DNA of 45,155 nt from Bacteroidota bacterium. GTDB lineage: Bacteria > Bacteroidota > Bacteroidia > AKYH767-A > OLB10. The translations under genes and the position numbers were made by a program. This document shows positions 9,001-15,985 of this stretch, piece after piece (the stretch's first letter is position 1; each line of letters opens with the position of its first letter). The notes beneath the pieces are model-generated. The model searched no databases, was not told the origin of the DNA, and saw nothing but the letters and a program-made list of their open reading frames with translations. Location: assembly GCA_025352785.1 (NCBI GenBank), contig JANXSD010000014.1:1-45155 (forward strand). Direction: 5' to 3'.

Positions 9001-10872
9001 CACTGCAAGCGAAGCAGTTGGTTGTGTGATTTGTGCAGATACAGTTGACTTACATAAATTAGCATCTGTAATTGTTAACGTAAATGTTCCTGCAATTGTA
9101 TTTGTTAAATTTTGTGATGAAGATCCATTACTCCAAGCATAAGTATAAGGTGTAGTTCCTCCAGAAATGGTTGTATAAATTCCGCCAGTATTCGCACCAA
9201 AGCATGCTACGGACGAAGCTGTTGCAGAAGAACTAAGTGTAAATAAATTTGTAATTGTATAGCTTGCTGTCTTAGTGCAATTATTTGCATCTGTTACTGT
9301 AACAGTATAAGTGCCCAGACATAAATTATTTAAATCTTGATTTGTTTGTGCATTACTCCATAAATAAGTGTATGGCGCAATACCACCACTAAGCGATAAG
9401 TCTATTGAACCATTACAAATTCCAGGACACGTAGCGTTAATAATATTTGTTGATAGGGTTATTCCTGTCGGTTGAGTAATATTTACTGTTTGTAAAGCAG
9501 TACAACCTCCACCATCAGTAACTGTAACTGTATAAGTACCTGCCACAACATTTGATATGGTAGCAGTAGTTGAAGGAGGAGTTGTATTCCAGTTATATAA
9601 ATATGTCCCCGCATATACTGGAATAGCACTTGCTGTTCCAGTCGACGAGCCATTGCATGTTACATTTGTACTTGTTGCTGTGAAATAGGGACTCGGAACA
9701 TAAATATTATAAGAATAGGTTTGAATGCCATTATTAGGGCAAGCGTTATCACGAACAGTAATTGTAAAAGTATTTGGACTTAAACCGATATCAGCAAATG
9801 TGGGTGTCCAACAAAAAGTTAACGTTGGACGATTTCCAGAACTAATAGTATAAGTTGCATTAGGAATTCCGTTGTTTGTTGTAATGCTTACGATTTGTGC
9901 AGCATCTAAGTCTGCAGTATTTATAGTAAAGCAAACTTGTTGATTTGGACAAACAGTAGTATTGAAATTGGAAGTTCCGTTTATACCACTTGCTGTTGGT
10001 AAATTATTACTGCATGCTGTCGTATAAATTTGCATATCGCGAATTGCAGTTCCAATTAATTGATGGTTACGGTATTCTTTAACTAAAATTGCCATTACAC
10101 CAATTTGAACTGCACTCGGAGTAAAGTTTAAATCACCTGTTATAGCATTCATGGTAAACGGAGTGCTTGATGCAATGGGTGTTGTAACAGATGCAGGAGC
10201 AATAAAACTTACGTTTGTTGTGTTGCTAATTTTCGGAGCTACTAATTGATATGCTAATGAATCGCCATCTGGGTCGATTACTCCGTGGTTGTAATTAAAA
10301 TTTTGACCTAAGCAAACAAAGGCAATCGGAATATTTGAAAATGTTGGAGAGCTATTGCAAGGCGCTAATATATTATTCAATGTAGCTTCAACATATAAAA
10401 CAGAACTTGAAGCACAAGGATTTGAAATAGTTGTTATTGCACAGTTTCTGCAACAAACACTATAGCTAAAAACCCAATCAGCTCTTGCAGAGGGTAATGT
10501 TATCGTTGCAGTATAAACAAATTTACGTATACCTGTAGTCGATCCACCTCCACATGTTGATGAGGATGCTGTACATGGAACAGTGATTTCTTGTCCAGTA
10601 CTTGCAATTTTATTAGCTGTTGCATTAAGATTTACATTCGCATTCGCGCTCTTGTAATTTACAGTAATGGTTGCTGGCTCAGCAACACCGCCGCAATCAC
10701 GATAAAAGGTAACTTCTACTTCGTACTGTAATCCTCCCAAACATCGGTATTTAATGTCGGAACCTGCTGCATGTGTTGCATAAACATGTTGCGTTCCGCT
10801 TAAAATAATTCCTAGTCCTAAAAGTATGGACCAAAGAAGGCGTTTGTGATGCTGTTTCATAACTTTTTTCAT
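3028..10872 (-). CDS. Giant SprB-repeat secreted adhesin with T9SS type B (CHU_C) C-terminal domain
   Basis: About 2,614 residues from the ATG at 10870-10872 (MKKVMKQHHKRLLW), which starts just before a signal peptide ending near VYATHAAGSD; a frame-open ATG at 10906-10908 would add 12 unlikely residues. Numbering below is from 10908. Residues about 50-400 are a Cys-rich N-terminal region (RCLGGLQYEVEVTFYRDCGG, CCRNC) with a cadherin/Ig-like DPDGDSLAYQL motif. About 408-2378 are 26 tandem SprB repeats of about 76 aa. About 2380-2530 are two Ig/PKD-like domains. The end is a gliding-motility-associated C-terminal domain (IPNGFSPNGDGTNDYFVIDG, YNRWGNLIY, GTYYFIL), the type B signal for T9SS export. 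First gene of a cassette with PorP/SprF and OmpA-like genes. Likely a cell-surface adhesin by analogy with SprB; its ligand is unknown. Confidence 0.93.
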   Translation of the reverse strand: MKKVMKQHHKRLLWSILLGLGIILSGTQHVYATHAAGSDIKYRCLGGLQYEVEVTFYRDCGGVAEPATITVNYKSANANVNLNATANKIASTGQEITVPCTASSSTCGGGSTTGIRKFVYTATITLPSARADWVFSYSVCCRNCAITTISNPCASSSVLYVEATLNNILAPCNSSPTFSNIPIAFVCLGQNFNYNHGVIDPDGDSLAYQLVAPKISNTTNVSFIAPASVTTPIASSTPFTMNAITGDLNFTPSAVQIGVMAILVKEYRNHQLIGTAIRDMQIYTTACSNNLPTASGINGTSNFNTTVCPNQQVCFTINTADLDAAQIVSITTNNGIPNATYTISSGNRPTLTFCWTPTFADIGLSPNTFTITVRDNACPNNGIQTYSYNIYVPSPYFTATSTNVTCNGSSTGTASAIPVYAGTYLYNWNTTPPSTTATISNVVAGTYTVTVTDGGGCTALQTVNITQPTGITLSTNIINATCPGICNGSIDLSLSGGIAPYTYLWSNAQTNQDLNNLCLGTYTVTVTDANNCTKTASYTITNLFTLSSSATASSVACFGANTGGIYTTISGGTTPYTYAWSNGSSSQNLTNTIAGTFTLTITDANLCKSTVSAQITQPTASLAVSLSKMDVKCFGNTTGSASSTVTGGTSPYTYTWSNGATTSSLTNITSGTYILTVTDSHNCTTTATTTITQPLAVLANSTTKTDVLCFGNSTGTISSSVTGGTAPYSYNWNNGATSSSLNNIVAGTYTVTITDANLCTTTTSISINQPATTLSGNVVATYANCYGTSTGSVNLTVNGGTTPYTYNWSNGTSTQNISNVIAGTYTVTVTDANNCSITKQATVTQPAVALSATNSNTNVQCNGDNTGAVNLTVSGGTSGYTFLWNNGATSQNLNSLNAGSYNVTITDTRGCTFALSTVITQPTAALNISTTKTDIRCYGTSTGVASVSASGGIGNYTYNWSNSATTSMINNIVAGTYTVTVTDANNCSAIAMVTLTQPAAGLSATTSSINVKCKDNNTGSATINISGGTLPYTYLWSNGNGTSINLNLVAGNYSVTVTDNNGCTINNSYAITQPALQLQSSIVGTNVNCFGQSKGNANLTVIGGTTPYLYSWSNGNTTQNLNTIPSGNYTVTVTDANNCTSTTDIIISQPLAALNFSATGTDINCYNGTDGTITTSVSGGTSPYSYNWNNSTTNSSLSSITAGTYTVTVTDNNSCTASQVVTLNQPSLALSLSTTHQNVTCNGLPAGSIDLTVNGGTTPYSYLWNIGSPQQDVTNLTAGTYTVTVTDSNGCTAITSESISQPPGALNASSYITNASCYNDNNGAIDLTATAGTPPYSYSWSNGVNTQDLNNLTAGTYTVTISDNNACAIAYTLFVTQPSEILSTSFTTTALTCFENNTGAIDLTVNGGTLPYTFSWSNNSTTEDLTSLAAGNYTVNITDANECTTSGSATVTQPIGALNISSIIQNINCHDVNDASINLTINGGTAPYTFLWNDGNTTEDLSGLSIGTYTVTVTDTNGCYTSKSFTITYNASTLTSSASITEVTCHGASTGAIDLDVQGGTTPYTYSWSNNSTSQDLLNITTGVYTVEITDVNGCTTSLSGSINEPAASISITQTVNPVLCHGNSTGAIDVTVQGGTFPYIYSWNNGETQEDLLGMTAGVYTLTITDSKNCTLVQSMVIDEPTAVLNATFQTTNPACYGELTGNIATTISGGTPIYSILWNNQPSQADLNSIAAGSYSIEITDANGCVLSQTIIVDQPLAILNTQSQITHVDCNGNGTGSISLQPNGGTSPYSYQWSNGNTTAIANGLVIGNYQYTITDSHQCIINGSANIWQPQAAISLTNTNTNVNCYGSSSATIDLTVSGGTIPYNFNWSNSITTEDLSNLNAGDYTVTVTDANGCISIQTFTISQPASALSATGNVTNLSCYSNNSGSINTTTNGGTAPYIYSWTNGETTSSISSLSAGTYAVLVSDANGCTFTSSYTVTQPTAQLSATATTTNVTCNGNNNGTISLITSGGTFPYTYNWSNGNTTSNPQNLISGLYTVTITDANNCIYVYTQNVQQPSAVLDITYFVTDVKCFGNSTGAISALVNGGTNPYTYLWSDGTTSSSIQNLAAGIYTLTVTDVNNCIKTMPVSVSQPIAPISANAQSYQVNCYNALNGKIDLIVSGGMGNYSYQWNNGDTLQNLTNLLSGIYSVIITDQNGCTASASTTITQPGTNLIISATVNNVNCKGSGNGSIELTVSGGTPSYTYLWSNGNTTSLLNAVSSGSFSVTVTDAHGCSLQYSTTIQEPGNQLAITANAKAANCISNIKGNIYIQVNGGTSPYSFVWNDGQTAQNRLNEIPGTYTVTVTDGNGCNDAKTAAIADTSVLAIESKGDANICMGDKAILIADSMPGVTLQWNYNGVPLNGATSNSFVTPVAGSYTLTATSSCGTYTSNSIDVIVRTMNSVSINNNVIICKGEKIQLVAGGGIDYQWSPSLGLNFDNIPNPTASPEKTTEYIVTVKDQYGCKATAAVTITLGCDTLDIPNGFSPNGDGTNDYFVIDGINNYPGNSIFIYNRWGNLIYKQHDYDNKWNGSSNVGGALFGEELPNGTYYFILNLNNEQKPINGFVVIRR
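3775..9687 (-). repeat. 26 tandem SprB repeats (about 228 bp / 76 aa each)
   Basis: 5,913 bp encoding 26 head-to-tail units of about 76 residues. The consensus runs as a Cys near a TNVxCxG motif, then GGTxPYxYxWSNG, AGTYTVTVTDxNxC and a closing TQP. Nearly every unit has two cysteines at fixed positions. At DNA level the TVTVTD segment is the best conserved: many copies of a roughly 20-nt stretch reading cagtaacagttactgtatat or close variants on the plus strand. Units differ at enough positions that this is an old, diverged array rather than a recent expansion. Units 1 and 26 are the most divergent. Confidence 0.93.
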
Positions 10873-10908
10873 GCGTAGTATCGTTGAATTGCAATGGTTA
10901 GGGTGCAA

Positions 10909-11175
10909 GAATGGGTTTTTAATCCCTTATTTATGCGAAAATTCGTGCAAAACGTTTCGTTTTTCAGTCGATAAATTAATTATTTCTTACAATTGTAACC
11001 TTATAATTAATTGTTCGTTAAACTAAGGTTTTAGAAAAATCTTTATTGCCTACAAAAAACAAATTATTTAAATAAAAATGACAGTAATTCGCTTTAATTT
11101 TTTAATGATGCGAAAGTGAATTGTAAGAAATGATCTTGTTTTCATCACTTCTCTAAAAATGAAAAGAACAATGTG
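10909..11175. other. Intergenic gap upstream of the giant adhesin gene
   Basis: About 267 bp (303 bp with the preferred adhesin start) between the end of the carotenoid operon and the adhesin gene, both on the minus strand. It must hold the adhesin cassette promoter if the cassette is not read through from crt. I searched the minus strand for the Bacteroidota -7 motif TAnnTTTG and found no convincing copy with a correctly spaced -33 TTTG. No clear hairpin-plus-T-tract terminator is visible after the lycopene cyclase gene. The stretch is very AT-rich and holds no credible ORF. Confidence 0.4.
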
Positions 11176-11877
11176 TTATTTTGTACGTAATGATGAAAGA
11201 GATGGTTGTTTTTTTCTAAAAAATTCCATCATAGAAATGGTCATTAATAACATCAAAAATGAATATATCATGTCATCTAATGGGATTGAAGTAATTCGTA
11301 TTCCTAAATTTTCAGCATCATTATAAATCACAATGGGTAATGATGTTAATAGTCCATTAACAATAAAAAATGGAATCTGACAAACAATATATGCGCGATA
11401 AAATTTAGGCATATAATCTATTCTTGCCAAAATAATAATTGCCATATAAATGCTTGCAAAAAATGAAGTGTAAAAAGTATAAGCTTTATCAACATGAGTA
11501 AAAGCTATGTAAGCAAATAGCAATAATAATGCATAATTGAAAATGTTTATACTTCTTGTAGTGATAGAACTTCGAATTAAAAAATTAAGAGATTCGTAAA
11601 TGAATACACAGCAATACGGAATGATGATAAAGAACATGATCTCTTCAATAGGAAGGTCATATATTTTTATTCCTGTAATATATTTATCATTGAAACTCCA
11701 TACAGCATTAATCGTAAAATAATGATCCCAAATGATAAAGAATATTGCCGTAAGGCCAATAGCTGGAAACAAATATTTCCAGGTCTTGAAAAAACTTATT
11801 CTTTTTTCAAATGTATAGGAAAATGGAAAAGCTAGCGAACCTAAAAGTAGTAGCCAGTAAGTATATTTTACCATCAA
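11176..11877 (-). CDS. crtYcd: Lycopene cyclase (CrtYc-CrtYd fused membrane type)
   Basis: 233-residue polytopic membrane protein, about six to seven hydrophobic helices. It matches the small integral-membrane lycopene cyclase family (the heterodimeric CrtYc/CrtYd or archaeal type, fused) common in Bacteroidota. The first half carries the diagnostic DLPIEEIMFF motif near residues 74-83 with its acidic pair (Glu78, Glu79). The second half carries the related SIPLDDMIYSFLM, showing the internal duplication. Reaction: cyclises the ends of lycopene to give beta- (or gamma-) carotene in the cytoplasmic membrane; ring specificity cannot be read from the sequence. It begins 10 nt after crtB and closes the crtI-crtB-cyclase operon. 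No crtZ hydroxylase or crtW ketolase follows in the window. Confidence 0.87.
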   Translation of the reverse strand: MMVKYTYWLLLLGSLAFPFSYTFEKRISFFKTWKYLFPAIGLTAIFFIIWDHYFTINAVWSFNDKYITGIKIYDLPIEEIMFFIIIPYCCVFIYESLNFLIRSSITTRSINIFNYALLLLFAYIAFTHVDKAYTFYTSFFASIYMAIIILARIDYMPKFYRAYIVCQIPFFIVNGLLTSLPIVIYNDAENLGIRITSIPLDDMIYSFLMLLMTISMMEFFRKKQPSLSSLRTK

Positions 11878-11887
11878 TTATATTAGC

Positions 11888-12721
11888 TTAAAGAATATTT
11901 AGTCTGAATCGAAACCAACTGGCGCAAAGTAACGCAAACTTTTGTTTATTAGGAACTCGAATACGCTCATTACAAATTGAAATAGCAGGAAGGTTCATTA
12001 TTTTTTGTAATAAGGCTTTGTAATAAATGTATGCCACATAAACACCAAATCGCGCATCAGCAGGTAAATTCACAATTCCTTTATAGGCTTCTTTATAATC
12101 TTCTAAAATATCGGCTTCAATTTCTTTCTTCATGTTATCGTTAAAGAAGTTGAAATCTACCAACGGAAAATATACTCGACCTCGTTCTTTAAAATCACTT
12201 TTCATATCTCTTAAAAAATTCACTTTTTGGAAGGCAGCACCTAAACGTCGAGCGGGTTCTTTTAGACGTTGATATTCACTTTCGTTTCCCTCAACAAAAA
12301 CTTTCAAGCACATGAGCCCAACTACCTCCGCTGATCCAAAAATATACTCATTATAATTATGAGAATTGTAGGTGTTGTTGTATAAATCCATTTCCATGCT
12401 GTTTAAAAATGCTATTATCAATTCGCGATCAATATTGTATTTATGCACCATCATTTGAAAGGAATGAAGTATAGGATTGGTGCTAATTTTTTCATCAATT
12501 GCATGCCATGTTTCTTCACGAAATCGAAAGAGTAAATCTTTTTTATCGAAATCATGAAAAGTATCAACGATCTCATCCGCTACTCTCACAAAACCATAAA
12601 TTGCATAGATGGGATTGTGAAAGCGTTTATGTAATGTACGAATTCCTAAGGTGAACGAGGTGCTGTAACTCCATGTTACCGATTTGCTTAAACTGAGGCA
12701 GAGTTGATTAAATTTTTCCAT
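11888..12721 (-). CDS. crtB: Phytoene synthase (15-cis-phytoene synthase, squalene/phytoene synthase family)
   Basis: 277 residues, usual length for bacterial CrtB. It condenses two geranylgeranyl diphosphates head-to-head to phytoene. Two aspartate-rich Mg-diphosphate motifs are visible: DEIVD at residues 49-53 and DMKSD at 172-176 (inside NFLRDMKSDFKERGRVYFP). The YxxYGFVRVADE context and the RRLGAAFQKVNFLRD region are family signatures. Its 5' end overlaps the 3' end of crtI by 14 nt, implying translational coupling, and the cyclase follows 10 nt downstream. The order crtI-crtB-cyclase supports carotenoid rather than squalene synthesis. Confidence 0.95.
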   Translation of the reverse strand: MEKFNQLCLSLSKSVTWSYSTSFTLGIRTLHKRFHNPIYAIYGFVRVADEIVDTFHDFDKKDLLFRFREETWHAIDEKISTNPILHSFQMMVHKYNIDRELIIAFLNSMEMDLYNNTYNSHNYNEYIFGSAEVVGLMCLKVFVEGNESEYQRLKEPARRLGAAFQKVNFLRDMKSDFKERGRVYFPLVDFNFFNDNMKKEIEADILEDYKEAYKGIVNLPADARFGVYVAYIYYKALLQKIMNLPAISICNERIRVPNKQKFALLCASWFRFRLNIL

Positions 12722-14192
12722 CGTCTTTTAATATTCGTTCTGTGGTAAGTTTGGAACTTATTATTACTATTGGTAATCCCGTTCCAGGAACGGTACTCGC
12801 ACCTACATAATAAAGATTGTCAAATTCCTCATCTTTATTAGACGGTCGAAATCCACCTATCTGATTGAGTCCATGAGCTAATCCAAGTCCGCTTCCTTTG
12901 TATAAATTAAATTTTTCTTCCCAATCAATAGGGGTTAGAATCGTTCGTGAAAGAGTATTCGCAGCAATGTCATAACCAATCCTCTTTGATAAATCTGCGA
13001 TAATTGTATCTGCCAATGTTTCCGAATCTTGCCAGTTGGTTTTAAATCGCAAATCAGGAACTGGGCAAAGGATGAACATATTTTCCGAACCTTCTGGAGC
13101 ACAATTGGGATTTGATCTCGAGCTAACATTTACATAGTAATAGGGTTTTTTCGGACTTATACCAGTAGAAAAAATTTTGTCAGCATAATCTTTAAAATTT
13201 GTTCCTAGAAAATAATTATGATGATGAAGATTATCCATCTTTCCCTTCACTCCGAGATAAATGGTGAAAGGCGCAAGTGTCCATTCCATCTTGTCAAGTT
13301 TAACTTGCGCATATTTTGCTCTCTTTAAAATTTTCCCTCGGAAGGAAGCCGCATCGGCATTGCAAACGATATAGTCCGCAGCAAATTCACGACCGTCAAC
13401 ACTGATGGCAGATTTAGCTTTTTTCGAATCAGTAATAATAGATTGGATTTCTGTATTGAAATGAAATTTAACACCACGTTGATCTAATATTTTTTTTATC
13501 TCTTCAACAATTTTATACATGCCACCTTCTACATTCCAATATCCATCGTGTTTTAACTCGGTGTAATTCAGTAAGCTATAAACAGCCGGAGTTTGAAAAG
13601 GAGTGGAACCCAGAAAAAAAGAGACAAGAGAAAATATTACCTTAACTTCTTGCGAATCGAAATTTTTTTCAAGCTCTGTCCACATCGAGCGAAACATTTT
13701 CGGACTATGCTTTAGTGGAACACGTGTTAACTGCATCAGGTAATCCGATTTAGAATTGAAGTTTCTACGAATCACAATGTCTTCTGTATCATGAAAGAGT
13801 TTCCCCGCAGCAGACAAATACTTTTCTGTTTTGGCAACCATATTCGCTTCCACATCTACAAATTCTTTTGCTAATTTCTCTAAATCTTTATAGATCAAAA
13901 ACGGTTTTAAGCGATTTTCGAAATAAACAGCGTAAAGTGGATTTAACTCTTTTATTACAAGAGGATTAGGTATTTTGCAATAGTCAAATAGTTCTTTAAA
14001 TTCATAACTCATACTGAAAAAAGATGGCCCTAAATCAAAGGTAAATCCATCTTTACAAAGTTGGTTCAACCGACCTCCAGCCTGATGGTATTTCTCCACC
14101 ACTTCTACTTCATAGCCTTTGGAAGTCAGCCTTAAAGCCGTTGCCAAACCACCAAGTCCAGAACCAATTATCAGTACTTTTTTATTTTTCAT
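12708..14192 (-). CDS. crtI: Phytoene desaturase (CrtI-type FAD oxidoreductase)
   Basis: 494 residues, full family length. N-terminal Rossmann FAD-binding motif GSGLGG at residues 10-15, then the glutamate-bearing second strand and VVEKYHQAGGRLNQL. The C-terminal family signature reads LYYVGASTVPGTGLPIVIIS. It introduces double bonds into phytoene to give lycopene, a peripheral inner-membrane reaction. It is the first gene of the minus-strand carotenoid operon and is divergent from nuoA. The number of desaturation steps (lycopene versus neurosporene) cannot be told from sequence; the adjacent lycopene cyclase favours lycopene. Confidence 0.95.
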   Translation of the reverse strand: MKNKKVLIIGSGLGGLATALRLTSKGYEVEVVEKYHQAGGRLNQLCKDGFTFDLGPSFFSMSYEFKELFDYCKIPNPLVIKELNPLYAVYFENRLKPFLIYKDLEKLAKEFVDVEANMVAKTEKYLSAAGKLFHDTEDIVIRRNFNSKSDYLMQLTRVPLKHSPKMFRSMWTELEKNFDSQEVKVIFSLVSFFLGSTPFQTPAVYSLLNYTELKHDGYWNVEGGMYKIVEEIKKILDQRGVKFHFNTEIQSIITDSKKAKSAISVDGREFAADYIVCNADAASFRGKILKRAKYAQVKLDKMEWTLAPFTIYLGVKGKMDNLHHHNYFLGTNFKDYADKIFSTGISPKKPYYYVNVSSRSNPNCAPEGSENMFILCPVPDLRFKTNWQDSETLADTIIADLSKRIGYDIAANTLSRTILTPIDWEEKFNLYKGSGLGLAHGLNQIGGFRPSNKDEEFDNLYYVGASTVPGTGLPIVIISSKLTTERILKDDGKI

Positions 14193-14434
14193 TGTTAGAA
14201 ATAGTATAACAATAGCGTAGGTTAATTGTTTAATTAGCCTTGAAATATTTTAAAGGGACTGTACTATTGAAATTTATTGAGAAGAATCGCCTGTTTTACA
14301 TTTGGATATTTATTTAAGAACTTCAAATGAGATATTAGCTTCATTTAATAGGATAGAAACATTAAAAATCTGTAATTTCGCTCCTCTGTTTAACAATGTT
14401 TCTAAGAACGTGTTAAGCTATAAGAAAAATCAAT
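14193..14434. promoter_or_regulatory. Divergent crtI / nuoA intergenic promoter region
   Basis: 242 bp between two divergently transcribed operons, so it must contain promoters in both directions unless either is expressed from elsewhere. On the plus strand a weak candidate for the nuo -7 element is TAATTTCG at 14373-14380 (consensus TAnnTTTG, one mismatch), about 55 nt before the nuoA ATG; no -33 TTG is correctly spaced. For crtI nothing convincing is visible. No operator-like palindrome stood out. Confidence 0.45.
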
Positions 14435-14806
14435 ATGATATTACTTAGCGCACCTGTAGATTATCTTCCAATCGCCATGATGTTTGTGGTCGCAATGGGA
14501 TTCGTGCTTAGCACGATGGTAGCCACCCATTTGTTAGGGCCGAATCGCAAATCAAAAGTGAAATTAGAAACTTTCGAATGTGGTATTGAACCACAAGGAA
14601 ACTCACGAATGCCGTTCTCTATCAAGTATTTTTTGATAGCAATTCTTTTCGTTTTATTTGATGTTGAAGTAATATTTATGTATCCGTGGGCAGTAAATTT
14701 CAGATCGATGGGAGTGACAGGTTTACTCGAGATGTTCCTTTTTATGGGGATTCTAGTGTTAGGATTAATTTATATCATCAGAAAGGGTGCTCTAAAGTGG
14801 GAGTAA
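14435..14806 (+). CDS. nuoA: NADH-quinone oxidoreductase subunit A
   Basis: 123 residues with three transmembrane helices, as in the family. The signature CGIEPQGNSRMPFSIKYFLI in the loop after the first helix carries the conserved Cys-Gly-Ile/Glu and F/KYFLIAILF, followed by FDVEVIFMYPWA with the conserved Asp/Glu pair. It is part of the membrane arm at the quinone-site entrance, next to subunits H, J and K. First gene of the plus-strand nuo operon; nuoB starts 20 nt downstream. Confidence 0.96.
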   Translation: MILLSAPVDYLPIAMMFVVAMGFVLSTMVATHLLGPNRKSKVKLETFECGIEPQGNSRMPFSIKYFLIAILFVLFDVEVIFMYPWAVNFRSMGVTGLLEMFLFMGILVLGLIYIIRKGALKWE

Positions 14807-14826
14807 GAATTTAAAATCGAAGAAAG

Positions 14827-15363
14827 ATGTCGACGGAAGTTGTAAAATTAGAGGGATACGAAGGGCCTGGTTTCATGGCTACTTCTTTAGATAAGGCTAT
14901 AGGCTTGGCAAGGAAAAATTCTCTTTGGCCACTGCCTTTCGCAACTAGCTGTTGTGGAATTGAATTCATGGCCACAATGGCATCAACGTATGATCTAGGG
15001 CGATTTGGCTCTGAAAGATTAAGCTTCTCACCTCGCCAAGCCGATTTGCTAATGGTGATGGGAACGATAGCAAAAAAAATGGGTCCTGTTTTGCGACAAG
15101 TTTACGAACAGATGGCAGAACCAAAGTGGGTGATCGCTGTTGGCGCATGCGCATCAACAGGAGGAATTTTCGATACGTATTCTGTATTGCAAGGGATTGA
15201 CCGTATTATTCCTGTGGATGTATATGTTCCGGGATGCCCACCTCGTCCAGAACAAATTTTAGATGGCGTATTAAAAATTCAAGATCTAGTACATAACGAA
15301 TCTTTACGTAGAAGAAATTCTGCAGAATACCGTGAGATGTTAGCCTCTTACGGAATGGAATAA
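14827..15363 (+). CDS. nuoB: NADH-quinone oxidoreductase subunit B (N2 cluster)
   Basis: 178 residues. It holds the terminal [4Fe-4S] cluster N2 that reduces quinone. All four ligands are visible: the tandem Cys42-Cys43 in [10 protein letters not shown], Cys108 in VGACASTGG and Cys137 in [11 protein letters not shown]. It sits at the junction of the peripheral and membrane arms, binding NuoCD and NuoI. The start at ATG 14827 fits the family length. No abnormal residues. Confidence 0.97.
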   Translation: MSTEVVKLEGYEGPGFMATSLDKAIGLARKNSLWPLPFATSCCGIEFMATMASTYDLGRFGSERLSFSPRQADLLMVMGTIAKKMGPVLRQVYEQMAEPKWVIAVGACASTGGIFDTYSVLQGIDRIIPVDVYVPGCPPRPEQILDGVLKIQDLVHNESLRRRNSAEYREMLASYGME

Positions 15364-15412
15364 AATCGAACTAAATTAAAGTCAACGAATTTTTCTCTAA
15401 CGCATAAATAGT

Positions 15413-15916
15413 ATGTCTGAATTAAGTAATGAGTTTGTAAATGATCAGTTGAAAGAAAAGTTTGGAGAAGCAATTCTCACTTCCGAAACACTATATGATT
15501 TTCTTACAGTAACAGTTAACAAGCAAGAAATATTTAATGTTATTCAATTCTTAAAAGAAGATTCTAAAATTAATTGTCATTTCTTAACTACGATGTGTGG
15601 CTTGCATTATCCTGATGCCATTGAACCTTTCGGGATGATGTATCAATTGCACAATATGCCTTTGAATTATCGTATCCGATTAAAAGCTTTTACGAGCGAT
15701 GCTGTGCCCATGTTTAAATCTTTAACTGTGTTATGGCCGTCTTCCAATTGGATGGAACGAGAGGCTTATGACTTTTTCGGTTTTCGTTTTGAAGGACATC
15801 CTAACTTACGACGAATATTAAATATGGATTCATTAGAAGGATGGCCAATGCGTAAGGAATTTCCTCTTGAAGATCCCTTCCGTTATGATAAAGATGATAA
15901 AATGTTTGGACGATAA
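15413..15916 (+). CDS. nuoC: NADH-quinone oxidoreductase subunit C (30 kDa)
   Basis: 167 residues. The signature region near the C-terminus reads EREAYDFFGFRFEGHPNLRR followed by GWPMRKEFPLED, the 30-kDa subunit hallmark. It is a hydrophilic peripheral-arm subunit, separate from NuoD here (fused as NuoCD in E. coli). It lies 49 nt after nuoB and 69 nt before nuoD. Confidence 0.96.
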   Translation: MSELSNEFVNDQLKEKFGEAILTSETLYDFLTVTVNKQEIFNVIQFLKEDSKINCHFLTTMCGLHYPDAIEPFGMMYQLHNMPLNYRIRLKAFTSDAVPMFKSLTVLWPSSNWMEREAYDFFGFRFEGHPNLRRILNMDSLEGWPMRKEFPLEDPFRYDKDDKMFGR

Positions 15917-15985
15917 TTTCTAATTCTTAACCAATATTAAAAACAAGTATCATCCAAGGAATTTTAATTAGAAGCGATCAAAAAA

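Noticed and set aside
3775-9687. CRISPR-like array from the regular repeats
   Set aside because: The period is about 228 bp, the units are protein-coding in one frame, and the similarity is at protein level with no constant short repeat plus unique spacers.
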